Source: Flaveria trinervia
Taxonomy: Eukaryota > Streptophyta > Magnoliopsida > Asterales > Asteraceae
Length of the DNA stretch: 64,000 nt
Assembly (NCBI GenBank): GCA_025506515.1
Contig: CM046458.1
Location: 38,307,940-38,371,939 of the forward strand
Direction of reading: 5' to 3'
The translations under genes and the position numbers were made by a program. The first letter of the stretch is position 1. Every line of letters begins with the position of its first letter. The notes beneath the pieces are model-generated. The model was not told where the DNA came from. It searched no databases and saw only the letters and a program-made list of their open reading frames with translations. Of this stretch, positions 8,757-20,213 are shown piece after piece.

Positions 8757-11161
8757 ATGGCCAACCTTAACCGAAGAAATGAACCAGATTTCTCCATGCA
8801 GTTACATAGGCAACACAATCAGATTGCTCTGTTACACTTTGAGAAAGATCCACATTTCTCAAAGGTTTGCCATTTCTTAGCTCTCTCAAACTACTTTAAC
8901 CTCCATTACCATTGATCCTACTCTGTATGAGGATCATCTGCTTGAATTTTGGAAGACCTGCCAAGAGGTCGTTCTGGATGGGGAGAAGGAACTGTCTGCC
9001 ACAGTATAGGGGAGAACAATCTTTATCACTCCGACCATAATCAACAATCATCTTCAGCTGGATGATGATGAAGAAGGTGTGGTGTTCTTCGCCAAAGAAG
9101 CTGTTAACCACTCTTTTGAGCAGATGGGCTATGAGGGAGATTTCTTTGTAAAGACCTTCAGGAGAGGGAAGGTCTCATCCCAGTGGAAATACCTGCTACA
9201 CGCGGTTATCCACAGCTTGTCCAACAAGCATGGGGGGTGGGACCAGATTCCTGAAGATCTCTCCTTTATAGTGCATAGGATGGTTCAGGGAGTCAAGTTT
9301 AGGTACTCTCAATTTGTTTATACAAATATGCTTGCTAACTTGGACTCCATAGAATACTACATGTTTCCTAGATATGTTCAATACATTCTTAACTGTGAAC
9401 TGGGCTCACAGTTATGGAAACATATAATATTCTTAAATTGGGACAGATGAAGCCTAACATCTTTAAAATATTGAGAAGGCCACTGTTGGCTTCTCTGGGG
9501 TAGAACAATCCTTGTCCTAAAAATGTTAGAGCTCATTACTCAAGGTGATAACCTAGCAGCACCAGCTAGTGTTGAACCCACACCTTCTACATCTCAACCA
9601 CCACAACAGCCACAAATCACCCTCACCTACCACAAAAAACTCAAACAAACCCCTACTTGCAATTGTGCATACTTAACAACTTCCTCAAGTTTACATTAAT
9701 GTGGACTCCATAGACTCCTACATTCAGAGTCTTTTTAAGGAGGGAATACCAAGGGCAATCTCATCTCCACCAACTTCAAATCACATTAGTTGGTGGATAT
9801 ATGATGAAAACAGAAGAGCCCTCATCATTCAAAGAGTTCAAGGGCAGCAAGAGGTTTTCAAGTTTCAGACCTTGAACTTCTATGAAAGTCTGGATCTAGT
9901 CAGCATGCCACTTGTCAACCAAAGCAAATCAAGACAAGCTAGCTCAAATAGTTCAAGATAGAATCACTACAGAGTTCAGCTTCATAAGGAGATTAAGGCA
10001 ATCAGGCAATGCCATTGGTCAACTAGGTGTTGAGGCAGACCCTATGATTAGCTTCATAAGGGAAACCTTGACTAAAGGCCTAGTGTAAAACTTGAAAGCT
10101 CTATCTCACCATCAACTGCAACAAAGATTCATTCCCTTTATGAGACACCTGCTGGTGAAGGTGCATCTCAACCTCTCTCTAGCTAGAGCTTGAAAGCTAC
10201 ACCAAGCAATAAAGGCCAAAGCTCTCACCACCCTGAGTCATAAAGGTCTGTGAGTGACAAAAGGAAAAGAAAATGACTTCTGAGGAGATTGAGGATGAGG
10301 AGAGAGAGAGGAAAAGGTGGCTAAAGGGAGAAGGTTCCTCTACTAGGTCTGCAAGCTCATGGAATCTACTATCAGGCTACCCCTAGGCCAAACACTCAGA
10401 GTGATGAGTTGAGGGTAGTCAGGATCAACTACTTGCAGACTAGGAACTATGACATAGATAACATCATCTCTCTCCCCTAGATGAGTTAAATGAACTGGCT
10501 GACAAGCAATTGTCCAAGGAAAGAAAGGAGGCAGAGGATGCGAAGCTACTTCTTTAGATCGAAGAAGAAAGAAGAAAAGAAAAGACTATACAAGCATGTG
10601 CCTTCTCTCTCCCTTAGTTCAAGAAGTCATATTCAAGAGGATGTGGTGCCACAAGACCTTAGGTAGGCATGAGAAAAAGATAGGATCAACAAGATCAACT
10701 ACCTTAGGTACACTTCTTCCCTTACCCTTTGACTGTATTGAGTTTGAGTACCTCAAACAACTTGAACTTGAGATAGTCAAAGAGAGAAAGATCACCAAAA
10801 AGAAGTTAAGGGAAGAGGCTTCAAAGTTAAGAGACATCATCTAGAAAAGTATGAAGAAGTTTGCTGATAGGCAAAGGATGATGAGCTTTTTGAAGCTGTA
10901 TGGATTCTTCGGAAGGAGACTGGTCCTATGTCTCTATCCACCATGGATGAGCACATCAGAGTGATCAAGCAGAAGATTCAAAGAGGTGAACTTGTTGACT
11001 TACACTCCCTACCAAGTCATGTCCCTCAGGAAGTAGAATTAAGGTTGAACCATTTGAGACAACACAATCTGAATCTCCTGCCGAGCCTCAGCAAGCTTCC
11101 ACTTCTGATCCACAGTAGGGTTTTGCCCCTTCTCAATCTGATCCTATAAGAGAGGAAGATC
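8757..11161 (+). pseudogene. E1 ORF3, first part
   Basis: The first ATG after the TATA box gives MANLNRRNEPDFSMQ. After a frameshift near 8870 the frame goes on as SITIDPTLYEDHLLEFWKTC, then MGYEGDFFVKTFRRGK and SSQWKYLLHAVIHSL (9079-9450), the ORF3 N-terminal domain. Next comes ISWWIYDENRRALI (9701-9961), which resembles the WWYYDWRTGEA part of family A. Charged, probably coiled-coil segments follow (10250-10900), then STMDEHIRVIKQKI (10928-11149), matched by E7. E4 is inserted after 11161. Frames change many times. Function unknown. Confidence 0.75.
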
Positions 11162-11901
11162 TGACTGGGTAGTGAGATTGAGATTCTCACTCAGGATCGA
11201 ATATAATGATTGAGTTAGTGAATGAATGGCGGAATCATACAATCAAGAACCATTTAATGCAAAAGAAATACCTATAAATGCTTTGTATGTATTAATAAAG
11301 GTGATTGATGACAATGAATGCTAGGGTGTAGCAAGAACAATAATAATGCACCTAGAGAATACAAAATATTCTAATTGTCTATTTTCTATGGTATCATGTA
11401 CGAAGTTTTCTATTCTAATTATAGGTAGACAAGATGCCTTTTTACAAAATAACTAAACTACCCCTGACCTATACATCAGAACTAGTCTATGTCTTGATCC
11501 GCATTTTTGCTTGTTCATCCGCATTGGCGAATGCGGATGAGATGGACTTGATCAGCATTTCTTCACTTGATCATCCGCATTAGTATGTTGGTCATCCACA
11601 TTGGGTAATGCGGATGAACAACTACTTATGTGCATTCTTGTCCGGTCATCCGCATTGGCAAATGTGGATGAACAGAATCTTGTCTGCATTACTTTTGGTC
11701 TTCCACATTGTTAATGCGGAAGAATAATACTTGTCAGTATTTGTTCTTTGCCTTTTGCATTAACAAGTGCGGTAAGCCAATACTTCTTCTACTACCGCAG
11801 TATCTTCATCCGCATTAATTCTTGGACTTGTGGGAATCTTAGCAGAACAATCATCAACTCACCAATTGAATTGGCATGTATGATCCTTTCAGGGTCCAAC
11901 A
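11162..11901 (-). repeat. E4 3' LTR (740 bp)
   Basis: On the plus strand it runs from TGACTGGGTAGTGAG to GGTCCAACA; the purine tract follows. Matches 35750-36508, 36511-37073 and 38312-39060. It holds the ATCCGCATT/AATGCGGAT array (about 11505-11815), including CATCCGCATTGGCGAATGCG at 11517, a 10-bp stem with a 4-base loop. Read in element direction, a TATA-like CCTATAATTAGAATAG (11410-11425) follows the array. Confidence 0.92.
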
Positions 11902-11916
11902 ATACTCCCCCTAAGG
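11902..11916 (-). other. E4 polypurine tract
   Basis: ATACTCCCCCTAAGG on the plus strand, CCTTAGGGGGAGTAT in element direction, abuts the LTR terminal TGTTGG. The same tract is found in E6 at 39061-39075. Confidence 0.85.
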
Positions 11917-11935
11917 ATTATACAACTTGTGTTCT

Positions 11936-14900
11936 TTAATGCTTTGGTGGTGATTGAGGTTGTGGAGATTCTGCTGGATCTTGTTGCGGCACCAGAGGTT
12001 TAGCTTGTGATGGGTCCAATATAGCCTTTATCATGTTGACAAAGTCTTTAGCATCATCCATCTTTTCTCTATTAAGTACATGTATCTTCATTTAACTCAT
12101 TGCATGGATGGCTTCTAATGGTAGTTTCTTGAGTGAAACTGGTTCCCAAATTGATACTGTAGATAGCCCATCCCTGTGAATCAACAAAGCACCATCTACA
12201 TCAACCTCTAGTTTTACAATGTTGCCTAACTACAAAGGCTTCCTTTTCTTCTTTCTTTTCTCCCTCTTGGAAATGATTTGGTCATATGCCATCTTTAGTA
12301 TCTTGATGCACTGTAGAAAGAAGTGCATATCTTCTTCACCAAGTTTGTTGGAGATCTCTCTGAAGTCCCTTGTGAAAATATAGTGTATGTAAGATTGATC
12401 TAATAGTCTCACTTCATAACCACTAAACAATCTAATTCCTAAACCTTCTTTCCCACTCCACTTCCTCTAAGTCACCAACTCATAAGTCTTTTCATCATAG
12501 TAAACGTTGGAGATTGGTATTGAGGAATGAGTGTCAGCCACCCTTTTTCTTTTTAATGCCTCTCTAGGTTTCACTTTCAATTCTGGAAACACTACCTCTT
12601 CTGCTAGTTGTGTTTGTCTCTTCTCTAGAGGGTTTTTGAATTATCTGTCTTTCCTCATGCATATGGCTTTCAAAGACTTGAATTTGTCAGTTCTCTTGAA
12701 CATTCTAAGTATTTCTTCAAACTCATAGCCTCTAACCATAGCTGTGTGATTGATTAGTTCTAATTGAGCTAGTTCTTTTAGGTCATGGATTTCTAGGGCA
12801 TTTACTAGAGCAGAGTACTCTATAAAGAATCGGACCAACCCGGAGATCCTCTTCACCATGAACATGATCCAATCACTGTTATGCTTCCTGGCTATGATTT
12901 TCTTATCTGTTTTGCCCTTTGGAGTGGACACACCCTTTATCATCTCTGCAGTGATGAGGCCTTCTTGAAGCTTCAGTTGTGAAGGCTCAGCAAACCACTC
13001 AGGATATCTATGTAGCACGGGTGCCAGAGAGTCTTGATATCTAAGAGTGAGTGGCATGTCTTGAGCAGACACTCTGGATCTTGGCTTTTTGCCAGTGATC
13101 TCATCTTATAGAGTTTTAAGTCTCTCCTTCTTCTCAGTAATCAACCTAAGGACAACAACCCTTAGGGAATTGGTTTTCATGTTACCAAGTTTCCTCTTGG
13201 TGAACCCTTGACTTGATAAATAATCCTTCATTTCCTTATCAGACATTGTATAGGGATCAGGATACAAAGGTTGAGAAGTTGAAGTTTGCTTCTTCATGGC
13301 AGATAGTTTTGGTTTGTCAGCTTTAGGTGAGATGGTCTTTTCATAGTCAGTTTCAATAGTAGGGTCTAGTAGTTTGTTCAATCTTTCCCTTTCTGCCTCT
13401 ATCCCCTCATAAGTCATGCCAAAGACTTCATCAAGATCATATCCATGATTAATCAGATACATAGCCTCAACCATCAAATCATCATTTTGAGCCTTTTTCA
13501 CCATTTCTTCTACTGAACTTTGTTCTTTCACAGGACTATCAACTACTATTGGCTCATCAGCCATATAGCCTCCTTCAATTTCACCTTCTTCTAGATCAAC
13601 AAAAAAAGCCTACTTCTTTAAATGAGCTTCTACTTACTTATGTTCTTCTAAGAATTCTGCTATAGCTACTAAGCTTCTTGAATCACCTTGTTTAATTTTC
13701 TTCACATGCTCTTCTTCCACTATGGGTCTTTTGCCTTTTGCCTTCTCAGATAAATACTTTCTCTTTCTGGTATACGTTTGAAGTGAAGGACCATAAGAGG
13801 TTTCAGGCATTTTAGATCTTTGAGGCACTTTTTCAACCTCTAATTGTACTTGTTCATGGGCAGCATCAGCTTTTTCTTCCTTTTCTCTTTGTTCTTCACA
13901 TAGTTTTCTGATCATTTCTTTTTGCTCATCAGATAGAGACACAGCTGGGATTATTTGCAAGCTCAACTCCTTCTCCAGAGGGACAGGAGATTGAGGGATA
14001 ATCACAATGGGTTCAGCGTAAGTCTTTTGATCAACTACAAAATCCCAGAACTCATCATCAATAATGAACTCTTCTTATGTGAAACTGTCTAGTGCATCGA
14101 TAAGTTCTTTAAATTCATCCTCTTAAGTGTGTGTAGCAACTAATTTTCCAGAATAGACCACCATCTCTAGGCTTGACTCTTCATTCTTTGACTTACTTGT
14201 ATCTTCTTCTTTTTCATCACTTTCAGAAGAAGATTGTATATCATCAGCTCGAAATTATTCTTCATCTCTTTCACTTGCTTCAGCCTCAGCTCTTCTTTGA
14301 ATTTCAATCAGCATCTCAAGCTCAGAAATTCTTTTGTTTTGACTTTCAATTTGATTTTGCAAATCAGTGATAATCTCTGCTTGTTTTTCAATTGTTTCCT
14401 CTTGCTCTTCTATGGAAATGGTTTGAATAGCAAGAGTGTCAAAATGCCCATTGATTTCTTCTCTTGAATGATTAAGAGCAACTGTTAACTTCTCAATCTC
14501 TTTATCCTTTTCTTTCTTCTCAGAATCATAATGTTCTTTCAAAGACTTCAGCTCAGCTTCCATCTCATCCAGTTCCACCAATCTGTCTTGAATGATGCCT
14601 GATCTCCTGTTTAGTAGTCTTTCCATCGTTGCTACTTTCTGTAGAAGTTCAGAGATCATCTCATCTGGTTTGTTAACACCAGATTTAGCATAACTCTCAG
14701 AAGGAGCAGCTTCTGAGACAACTTTCTTAATAGGCATTTTGTTGGGGTTTTCATCCTCATCAGAAGATGATTTTGATCTTTCTAAAGAGTTGGCAGAGTC
14801 ACCAAACTCAATAGGTTCCATAGAAATTGGGGGTGGATGGGCTGATTGGATAGGTGAATGATGAATAGGAGATAGATGTGGAGAAGTAATGGGTTGTGTT

Positions 14901-15162
14901 TGTGGAGATTGTTTTTGTGAGTTGTGAGGTGTTGGGGTTCCTTTTGGAGAAGGAATTTATGAAGAGTAAGGTGTTGGCTGTGGGGTTCTTTGTAGAGATG
15001 GGATTGGTAGAGGTACAAAGGGAGATGCAAAATCTTTAATTTCAGGTTCAGTGTGAGAATCACCCCCTGCACCATCCTAGGGTGACACTGACCTTGGCCT
15101 CTCAATGTCTTCAACTTCCTCATCAGCAGTGTGTTGAATATGAGTAGCTTGTTCTTCAATAT
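11936..15162 (-). pseudogene. E4 ORF3, C-terminal part
   Basis: Continues ORF3 from 27617 after the E3 insertion. In reading order: Pro/Ser/Gln-rich stretch (15174-14782 region), coiled coil with a heptad-like pattern (14821-14255, for example IEEQEETIEKQAEIITDLQN), Lys/Glu-rich segments (14005-13634), then a globular-looking part (13564-12230: YTMSDKEMKDYLSSQGFTKR, LAPVLHRYPEWFAEP, EVRLLDQSYIHYIFTRDFRE) ending in PQPQSPPKH and a stop at 11936-11938. At least five frame changes. The E6 copy (39095-41738) is closely similar. No known domain recognised. Confidence 0.75.
15158..15162. other. E3 target-site duplication, left copy
   Basis: AATAT, identical to 27617-27621. It fixes both ends of the insertion, including the outer duplicated LTR. 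Confidence 0.88.
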
Positions 15163-15896
15163 TGTTAAGATCATGTATTGTACGAAATACTAACTGATAT
15201 ACGTGTATACCGAATCAAATAGTGCGGAATCCTATTTGATTGGCGATCCAATCAGTGAAAACGCATGTAGAAACAATTATGGAATGCATCTAAACGTTAA
15301 GAAAGATTGGTAATCGATCTAGTATGATCTATGAACTTGGAACGGGTTCTTAGAGGTCTCTGGATGTCTAGGGTACGATTAGTACGTAGGTTTTCGAAGT
15401 GTTCTGTTTTTCCATGATTTAAGTGGTATTTATAGGTTAGGGTTTCTCATTCGGGCGACTGAACCATTAGCATGGTTCACTCATGCGATTGAGTCATGCG
15501 GTTGATCCATTCGCACGACTGAGTGTTCAGTCGTGCGACTGAGTCAATCTCATGTTATAATCATGCGACTGATCCAGTCTCCTGGTTCAGTCATGCGACT
15601 GGTTCATTAGCATGAAGTTGTTCATGCGTATGGTCCATTAGCATGGGCCAATCGCATGAGAACTTCATATGATTAAGTTTGAATATGTTTCACAATCATT
15701 ATTTGACTTAAATCTATTCAAACAACCACAAACCTATATATTAGTTCAATAAGCGTTATTACACTAAGCAATGAATATTCAACATTATAAGCACAACCAC
15801 ACATTGTATTCATTAAGTACCCGTTCTATTATATATGTGTAAGATAATAAAGACATTTTACATTAAGCTTAGAAACTAGGTGCACATGTATCTACA
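15163..15896 (-). repeat. E3 3' LTR (734 bp)
   Basis: Plus-strand TGTTAAGATCATG to GTATCTACA. Contains the CAGTCGTGCGACTG array (about 15452-15665). In element direction the array is followed by CCTATAAATACC (15425-15436), the likely U3 TATA box. Matches 26156-26886, 26892-27616 and the E2 LTR. Confidence 0.93.
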
Positions 15897-15909
15897 AACT
15901 CCCCCTTGG
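15897..15909 (-). other. E3 polypurine tract
   Basis: CCAAGGGGGAGTT in element direction, abutting the LTR. Identical to the E2 tract. Confidence 0.87.
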
Positions 15910-15921
15910 ACCTAGTTTCAT

Positions 15922-16850
15922 CTACTGTGTTACATTCTTCATAAGCTTCTCATATTTCTTGTACTTCTCCTCTCTTGTGACTCCTGCATGTATTTCAAAA
16001 GCAAAGCAGAGTCGTATCACATTCTGGAATTGGAGAGATTGTACAATATCCTGCGAGTCATAGAACAGTGGCCACTTGTATAAGGTGTAAACATCATCAG
16101 CCGATAAGTTAGTGAGCCACATGGGGTCAAACACCCTAATAGTTTCCATACTACCATTTCTGTTCAACACTATGACTGCCTCGCCTGTTCTCCAATCGTA
16201 GTACCACCACTTGAAGTGTGGAGTGAAGTCCTGTGGCATTTCACGTAGAGGGATTCTAGACATCATGCGCGGAGGACTCCACTTCAGCACTATTTTTGGC
16301 TTCCAAGTTATGGCATTAACTTCTGATCTCCTGAAGGGGTGGTTGAGTACCAGTGCCACGTAGGCATTCTGGATCTGGTCTGAGAGGTCATCAAACCCAC
16401 CCCTCCTCGACGCCAAGAACTTCAGTATCACATGCGCCAAGTACTTAAACTGGGGACATAGGTTGCTTTTGTTCAGCACACCTGCATTTATGTCCCCAGC
16501 ATACTTCATCCTGACAAAGCACCCTCTAACTGTTACAGGGTGTAGCCTGGTCGGGTGATATGCATCATCACCCAGATCGAGTACACGTCATCAGTAGTCA
16601 CCTCGATCGCCTGCCCAAAAATGGTGCTTCGGATGCAGTAGGGCTCTTGTGAATGATCAACCGATGCCCCCTCCCAAAAGGCCTGCTGTATAGATTGATA
16701 GGGAGTGCACGGGTGGATATAGCTCTGTGAATCCAGGATCTCTTTAGGAATGCAATTATCCCCACAAACTCGGCACCGTTCCAAGTTGTGGCATCCAAAT
16801 GGGCACAAATGTTATGCTTAGGGATGATGGACCACGTGTCAGCCATCAAT
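15922..16850 (-). pseudogene. E3 ORF3, internally deleted
   Basis: Begins after a CAG splice-like acceptor at 16851-16853. N-terminal domain: KHNICAHLDATTWNGAEF, then after a frameshift QQAFWEGASVDHS and FGQAIEVTTDDVYSIW, then YAGDINAGVLNKSNLCPQF and HVILKFLASRRGGFDDL. At LNHPFRRSEVNAITWKPK it jumps to the C-terminal domain (KWWYYDWRTGEAVIVL, ADDVYTLYKWPLFYDSQ) and stops at 15922-15924. Compared with E2, about 2.3 kb encoding the acidic, Pro-rich and coiled-coil middle is missing. Confidence 0.8.
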
Positions 16851-16924
16851 CTGTAACACAAGACACATAGACATTAGATCACCACACAACAAAGTTCAGT
16901 TCAAGTTAACCTGTTTGAGATCAG

Positions 16925-17165
16925 TCTGGTTCAATCATGCGATTGAACCATACGACTGAGTTCGGTCGGTTGAACAAACAGGCGACTGAATACAGTCGGG
17001 TGATTGAACATGCAACTGAGTTCAATCAGGTGACTAAGCCTGTGATTGGTTTAGTTGGCCGACTGATCTCATTCAGATTATCCATTCGGCTGTCTGAGTT
17101 GTTCGGCCAGCTCAATCGTGCGATTGGAGTTCATCCGGGTGTCCAGTCGTCTGACCTATTTTCTG
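16925..17165 (-). repeat. family A palindrome cluster in E3 spacer
   Basis: Degenerate copies of the CAGTCG/CGACTG motif (for example GAACCATACGACTGAGTTCG), between the TATA box and the ORF3 acceptor. Counterpart of 1036-1215 in E2. Confidence 0.75.
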
Positions 17166-17528
17166 TTCGAATGAAATTCAAATTTTGACCAATTCTTCAA
17201 ATTAGACGTCGTGTTTTGGTTCATTTGACTCGCAATAAACCTACTAATCATCTAATAACCTAGATTTCAACATTTTATGTAGTTTATTTAGGTTATTAGT
17301 CCAATTTCAGTCTCAGTTCTTGGTTAGGGCCAAATGTCATAATTTAGGCCTCAAATCAACCGAATTTTTGTTGAATAGCACCGCATTATACCTGTATAAT
17401 CACCACCGAACGTCAGAATGTCAAGATAAGTAGGCAAATGAGGTCTGAAGAAATTCCGGCAGAGTAAAGGTAATTTATGCGATTTTAGGGCGAATGGGGG
17501 TGAAGAGTTTATGTGATCGATTATGGCC

Positions 17529-17540
17529 CTATTTATATTG
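17529..17540 (-). promoter_or_regulatory. TATA box of the E3 spacer promoter
   Basis: CAATATAAATAG in element direction, placed right after the palindrome array, exactly as in the LTR of the same element. Likely start of an internal transcript reaching ORF3. Confidence 0.6.
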
Positions 17541-17830
17541 AATCTGATTTCAATCGGGCGACTGGACCCATTCGCTTTGTTCATTCGGGTGATTGGACCT
17601 CAGTCGTGCGATTGGTTCAGTCGGTCACATTCAGTCGGGCGACTGGGTTTCAGTCGGGCGACTAACTCATTCGGTCAACTCCATTCAGGCGACTGGCTCA
17701 ATCTTGTAAGCCATTCATGTGAATGGTTTATACTCATGCTACATTCGGTTGTCTAGGGCATAAGTATGGTCCAATCGTATGATTGGTCCATACTCAAGGT
17801 CCAGTCGTGCAAATGGATAATACTCAAGAT
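17541..17830 (-). repeat. family A palindrome array in E3 spacer
   Basis: Copies such as CAGTCGTGCGATTGGTTCAG and CAGTCGGGCGACTGGGTTTC. The array sits upstream of the spacer TATA box and resembles the LTR array in motif and spacing. Confidence 0.82.
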
Positions 17831-18131
17831 TTTGACTTTATGACCATTGTCATTTTACACCCTTTAACTATTGATTAAACATTTTGAGCATACGATCATC
17901 TCAGACATGATCCTTTTAACTTGGAAAACTTTTGATCACCTTAGACGTGATCCTTTTAAAACAATTTGTCACCTCATACGTGACTCATTTTACATTTAAA
18001 AGCATGTGTGGTCACCTCAGACGTGACCTTTTAAGTGATTAAATTCCAGATTGAATTCCACGCCATAGTCCGATAGATACAACTAAACTGACTCAAAAAA
18101 ATTTAAACAAATAAATTTAACTCACAGAACT

Positions 18132-18187
18132 AAATTTTTTTGTGTTTTTTTGTGTTTTTGTGTTTTTGTGTTTTTGTGTTTTTGTGT
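18132..18187. repeat. GTGTTTTT microsatellite
   Basis: About six tandem copies of an 8-bp unit GTGTTTTT with minor length variation, inside the E3 spacer. Confidence 0.85.
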
Positions 18188-19303
18188 GGAGTGGATATCC
18201 TAAGATAGAAATCTACCATATTTATTTCATTGAATAGGCAGCTTCAAGTTATTTTGACCATAAGTGAAACGATTCATTATGGAATCATACAGAGTCAAAT
18301 CATTCAGGACGTGTTTCCAAAAACATTTGATGCTAGATTCTTGTTTTTACCGAGGATCATTTAGCAATTTTAGGAAATCATACTGGTACTACGAGGTGCA
18401 TACATTGATTTGGATTTTCAAGAATTGCAGCCACACTGATTGTTAGTATAATTGTCCACTTAAATCCATACACAGACTTTTGACACAGATTGGTGATAAA
18501 ATAGGTTATATTATTTCAACCAACATTTGTGGATCCCGCTTATATGGTAATCACATTCCTCAAGAGATTTTTAAGCGGTCTACGGGTATTTTGACAAGAG
18601 AGACTATTCTTAGAGCTTTCAAGAGAAGCCAAGCCTCAGGTCAGTGCCACCGCACAACAGAGGGGCGGCAAACAACAATGAATTCTAGAATATCTAGGTT
18701 ATGCTTATCCTTAGGTCAGTGCCATCGCAAAATAGAGAGGCACACAACCTATCTTCTTGTGAGAGCGAAATTCTTCTTTTGCACATAACGCACCAACAAC
18801 ATAGGTTATCAGCTTGATTGCATTTATTTTTCATTTTTCGTGCTTTGCTCTTTTAGTGGTCATCCGCATATATTTGTGGCGTTTATTTGCTCGTCACCCC
18901 TTATTGGAAATAACTGATACTGTTAACCAGTGATAAGATGGGAACCCACAGTCAGTTGAACAGTTTAGTTTAAATTGAGTTCATCAAAGAGGTCTAATCA
19001 TCTATTGTGTTGAATCTACCGACACATCATGTAGTGGTCTAACAACCTCTAGATCTACTTTCTTTGCATTACCTTAGTAGTAGCTAGTGTACTATCATTT
19101 TTCCTTTTATAATGCCCAGACATCTCAGACTTATAGTTTGAACTTTGCATCTAATTCAATTTAATATTTTTAAAGTCCTAAATGATTTGTTCCTGTGTAC
19201 TATCATTTTCAACAGTCATTGAATCGGTTTCACAGAGTTGGTCTCATTTCTATTAGCTAGCCCGTCCCCCTCCCTCAGTTTTTTTTTATTACTGACTTAA
19301 CCT

Positions 19304-19320
19304 ATTCTCCCCCTAAAATT
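19304..19320 (-). other. purine-tract-like motif after E3 pol
   Basis: AATTTTAGGGGGAGAAT in element direction, about 120 bases downstream of the RNase H stop and 3.4 kb from the real purine tract. Its core AGGGGGAG equals that of the true tracts. It may be a relic of an ancient 3' end or an accessory plus-strand primer site. Confidence 0.55.
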
Positions 19321-19436
19321 CTAAAACCGTAATAGAATTGCGTTTTTAGGATTTTAATAGGCGAAGAAATAACAGCAATAAAATTAATTAAATTTAATAA
19401 ACTAAAATGAAAGAAAATTTTACTATACGCATCGGA

Positions 19437-20213
19437 CTAAGCATGGTCATCTTCTTGAATTACCTCACCTTTCTTTTTAACGCTGTTGACCTCTAACAAG
19501 TATAGAAAACGTAGTTTATCAAAAGCTTTTGTATAGAGGTTAGCACGTTGAAAATCCGCATTTATTTTAACGACATCAATTAGATTATCTTCAAAGCAAT
19601 CACGTATAAAGTGATATTTTATGCCGATGTGTTTGGTCTTAGGATGTTGGACAGGATTTTTGGTAATGGCTATTGCAGCAGAACTAACAACAAAAATAGG
19701 GGTGTTTGAAAATTGCAAACCATAGTCTCGCATATGTTGTTGAATCTAGATGATTTGAGAACAGCAGCTTGCCGCAGCAACATATTCAGCTTCACAAGTT
19801 GACAACGCAACTGATGTCTGCTTCTTACACTGCCACGTGACTAATCTTCTTCCAAAGAATTGACAACTTGTTGAGGTAGATTTGTAATTCATCTTGCAGC
19901 CGCCATAATCCGAATCGTTGTACGCGGTAAGCTTAAGATCATCATCATGAGGATACCATAACCCAAGTGTTGGTGTACCCTTCAGATAACGAAATATCCT
20001 CTTGACCCCGATAAGATGGTTTACTTTTGGTTTTGCCTGATATCTTGAACAAAGATACATTGCATACATGATATCAGGTCTTGAGGCAGTGAGGTACATG
20101 AGGGATCCAATCATTCCTCGGTACATGGTGGCATCAACCAGATCACCATTCTTGTCGGGTGCTACATCATGGTTTGTAGCAAGTGGAGTCCTAGCTGTGG
20201 AAGCATTCTCCAT
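19437..20213 (-). pseudogene. E3 RNase H
   Basis: Frame opens with MENASTARTPLATNHD, GSLMYLTASRPDIMYA, FRYLKGTPTLGLWYP, RNase H Asp in YNDSDYGGC, Glu in STCEAEYVAA. A single nonsense codon (TAG at 19746-19748, where relatives have Trp) cuts the end; the same frame continues with RDYGLQFSNTPIFV and HPKTKHIGIKYHFIRD to the stop at 19437. Otherwise well preserved. Confidence 0.92.

Larger units (their letters stand above)
5297..11161 (+). mobile_element. E1: family D Copia element, central part
   Basis: Oldest element here and the host of all others. This segment holds integrase (from its catalytic core on), RT, RNase H, the spacer and the first five sixths of ORF3. Gag, protease and 5' LTR lie beyond E2, to the left of the window. 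The element stops at 11161 where E4 is inserted and resumes at 37074. The link across E4 is shown by E7, whose uninterrupted ORF3 (63111-64000, minus strand) matches E1 on both sides of the break. Confidence 0.88.
16851..19436 (-). other. E3 pol-ORF3 spacer, non-coding
   Basis: About 2.6 kb between the RNase H stop and the ORF3 exon. In element direction: purine-tract-like motif (19320-19304), AT-rich sequence with a GTGTTTTT microsatellite, palindrome array (17830-17541), TATA box (17540-17529), leader or intron with a second palindrome cluster (17165-16925), splice acceptor. The stretch 18200-19240 has no recognised content apart from two similar copies of GGTCAGTGCCAYCGCA near 18640 and 18715. 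Confidence 0.72.

Noticed and set aside
16937..17188. Plus-strand frame over family A repeats, looking like a repeat protein
   Set aside because: The periodicity is that of the DNA palindrome; the same array in E2 is not open.
18480..18788. 102-codon plus-strand frame in the E3 spacer
   Set aside because: No recognisable features, antisense to the element, no counterpart in E2; most likely chance.
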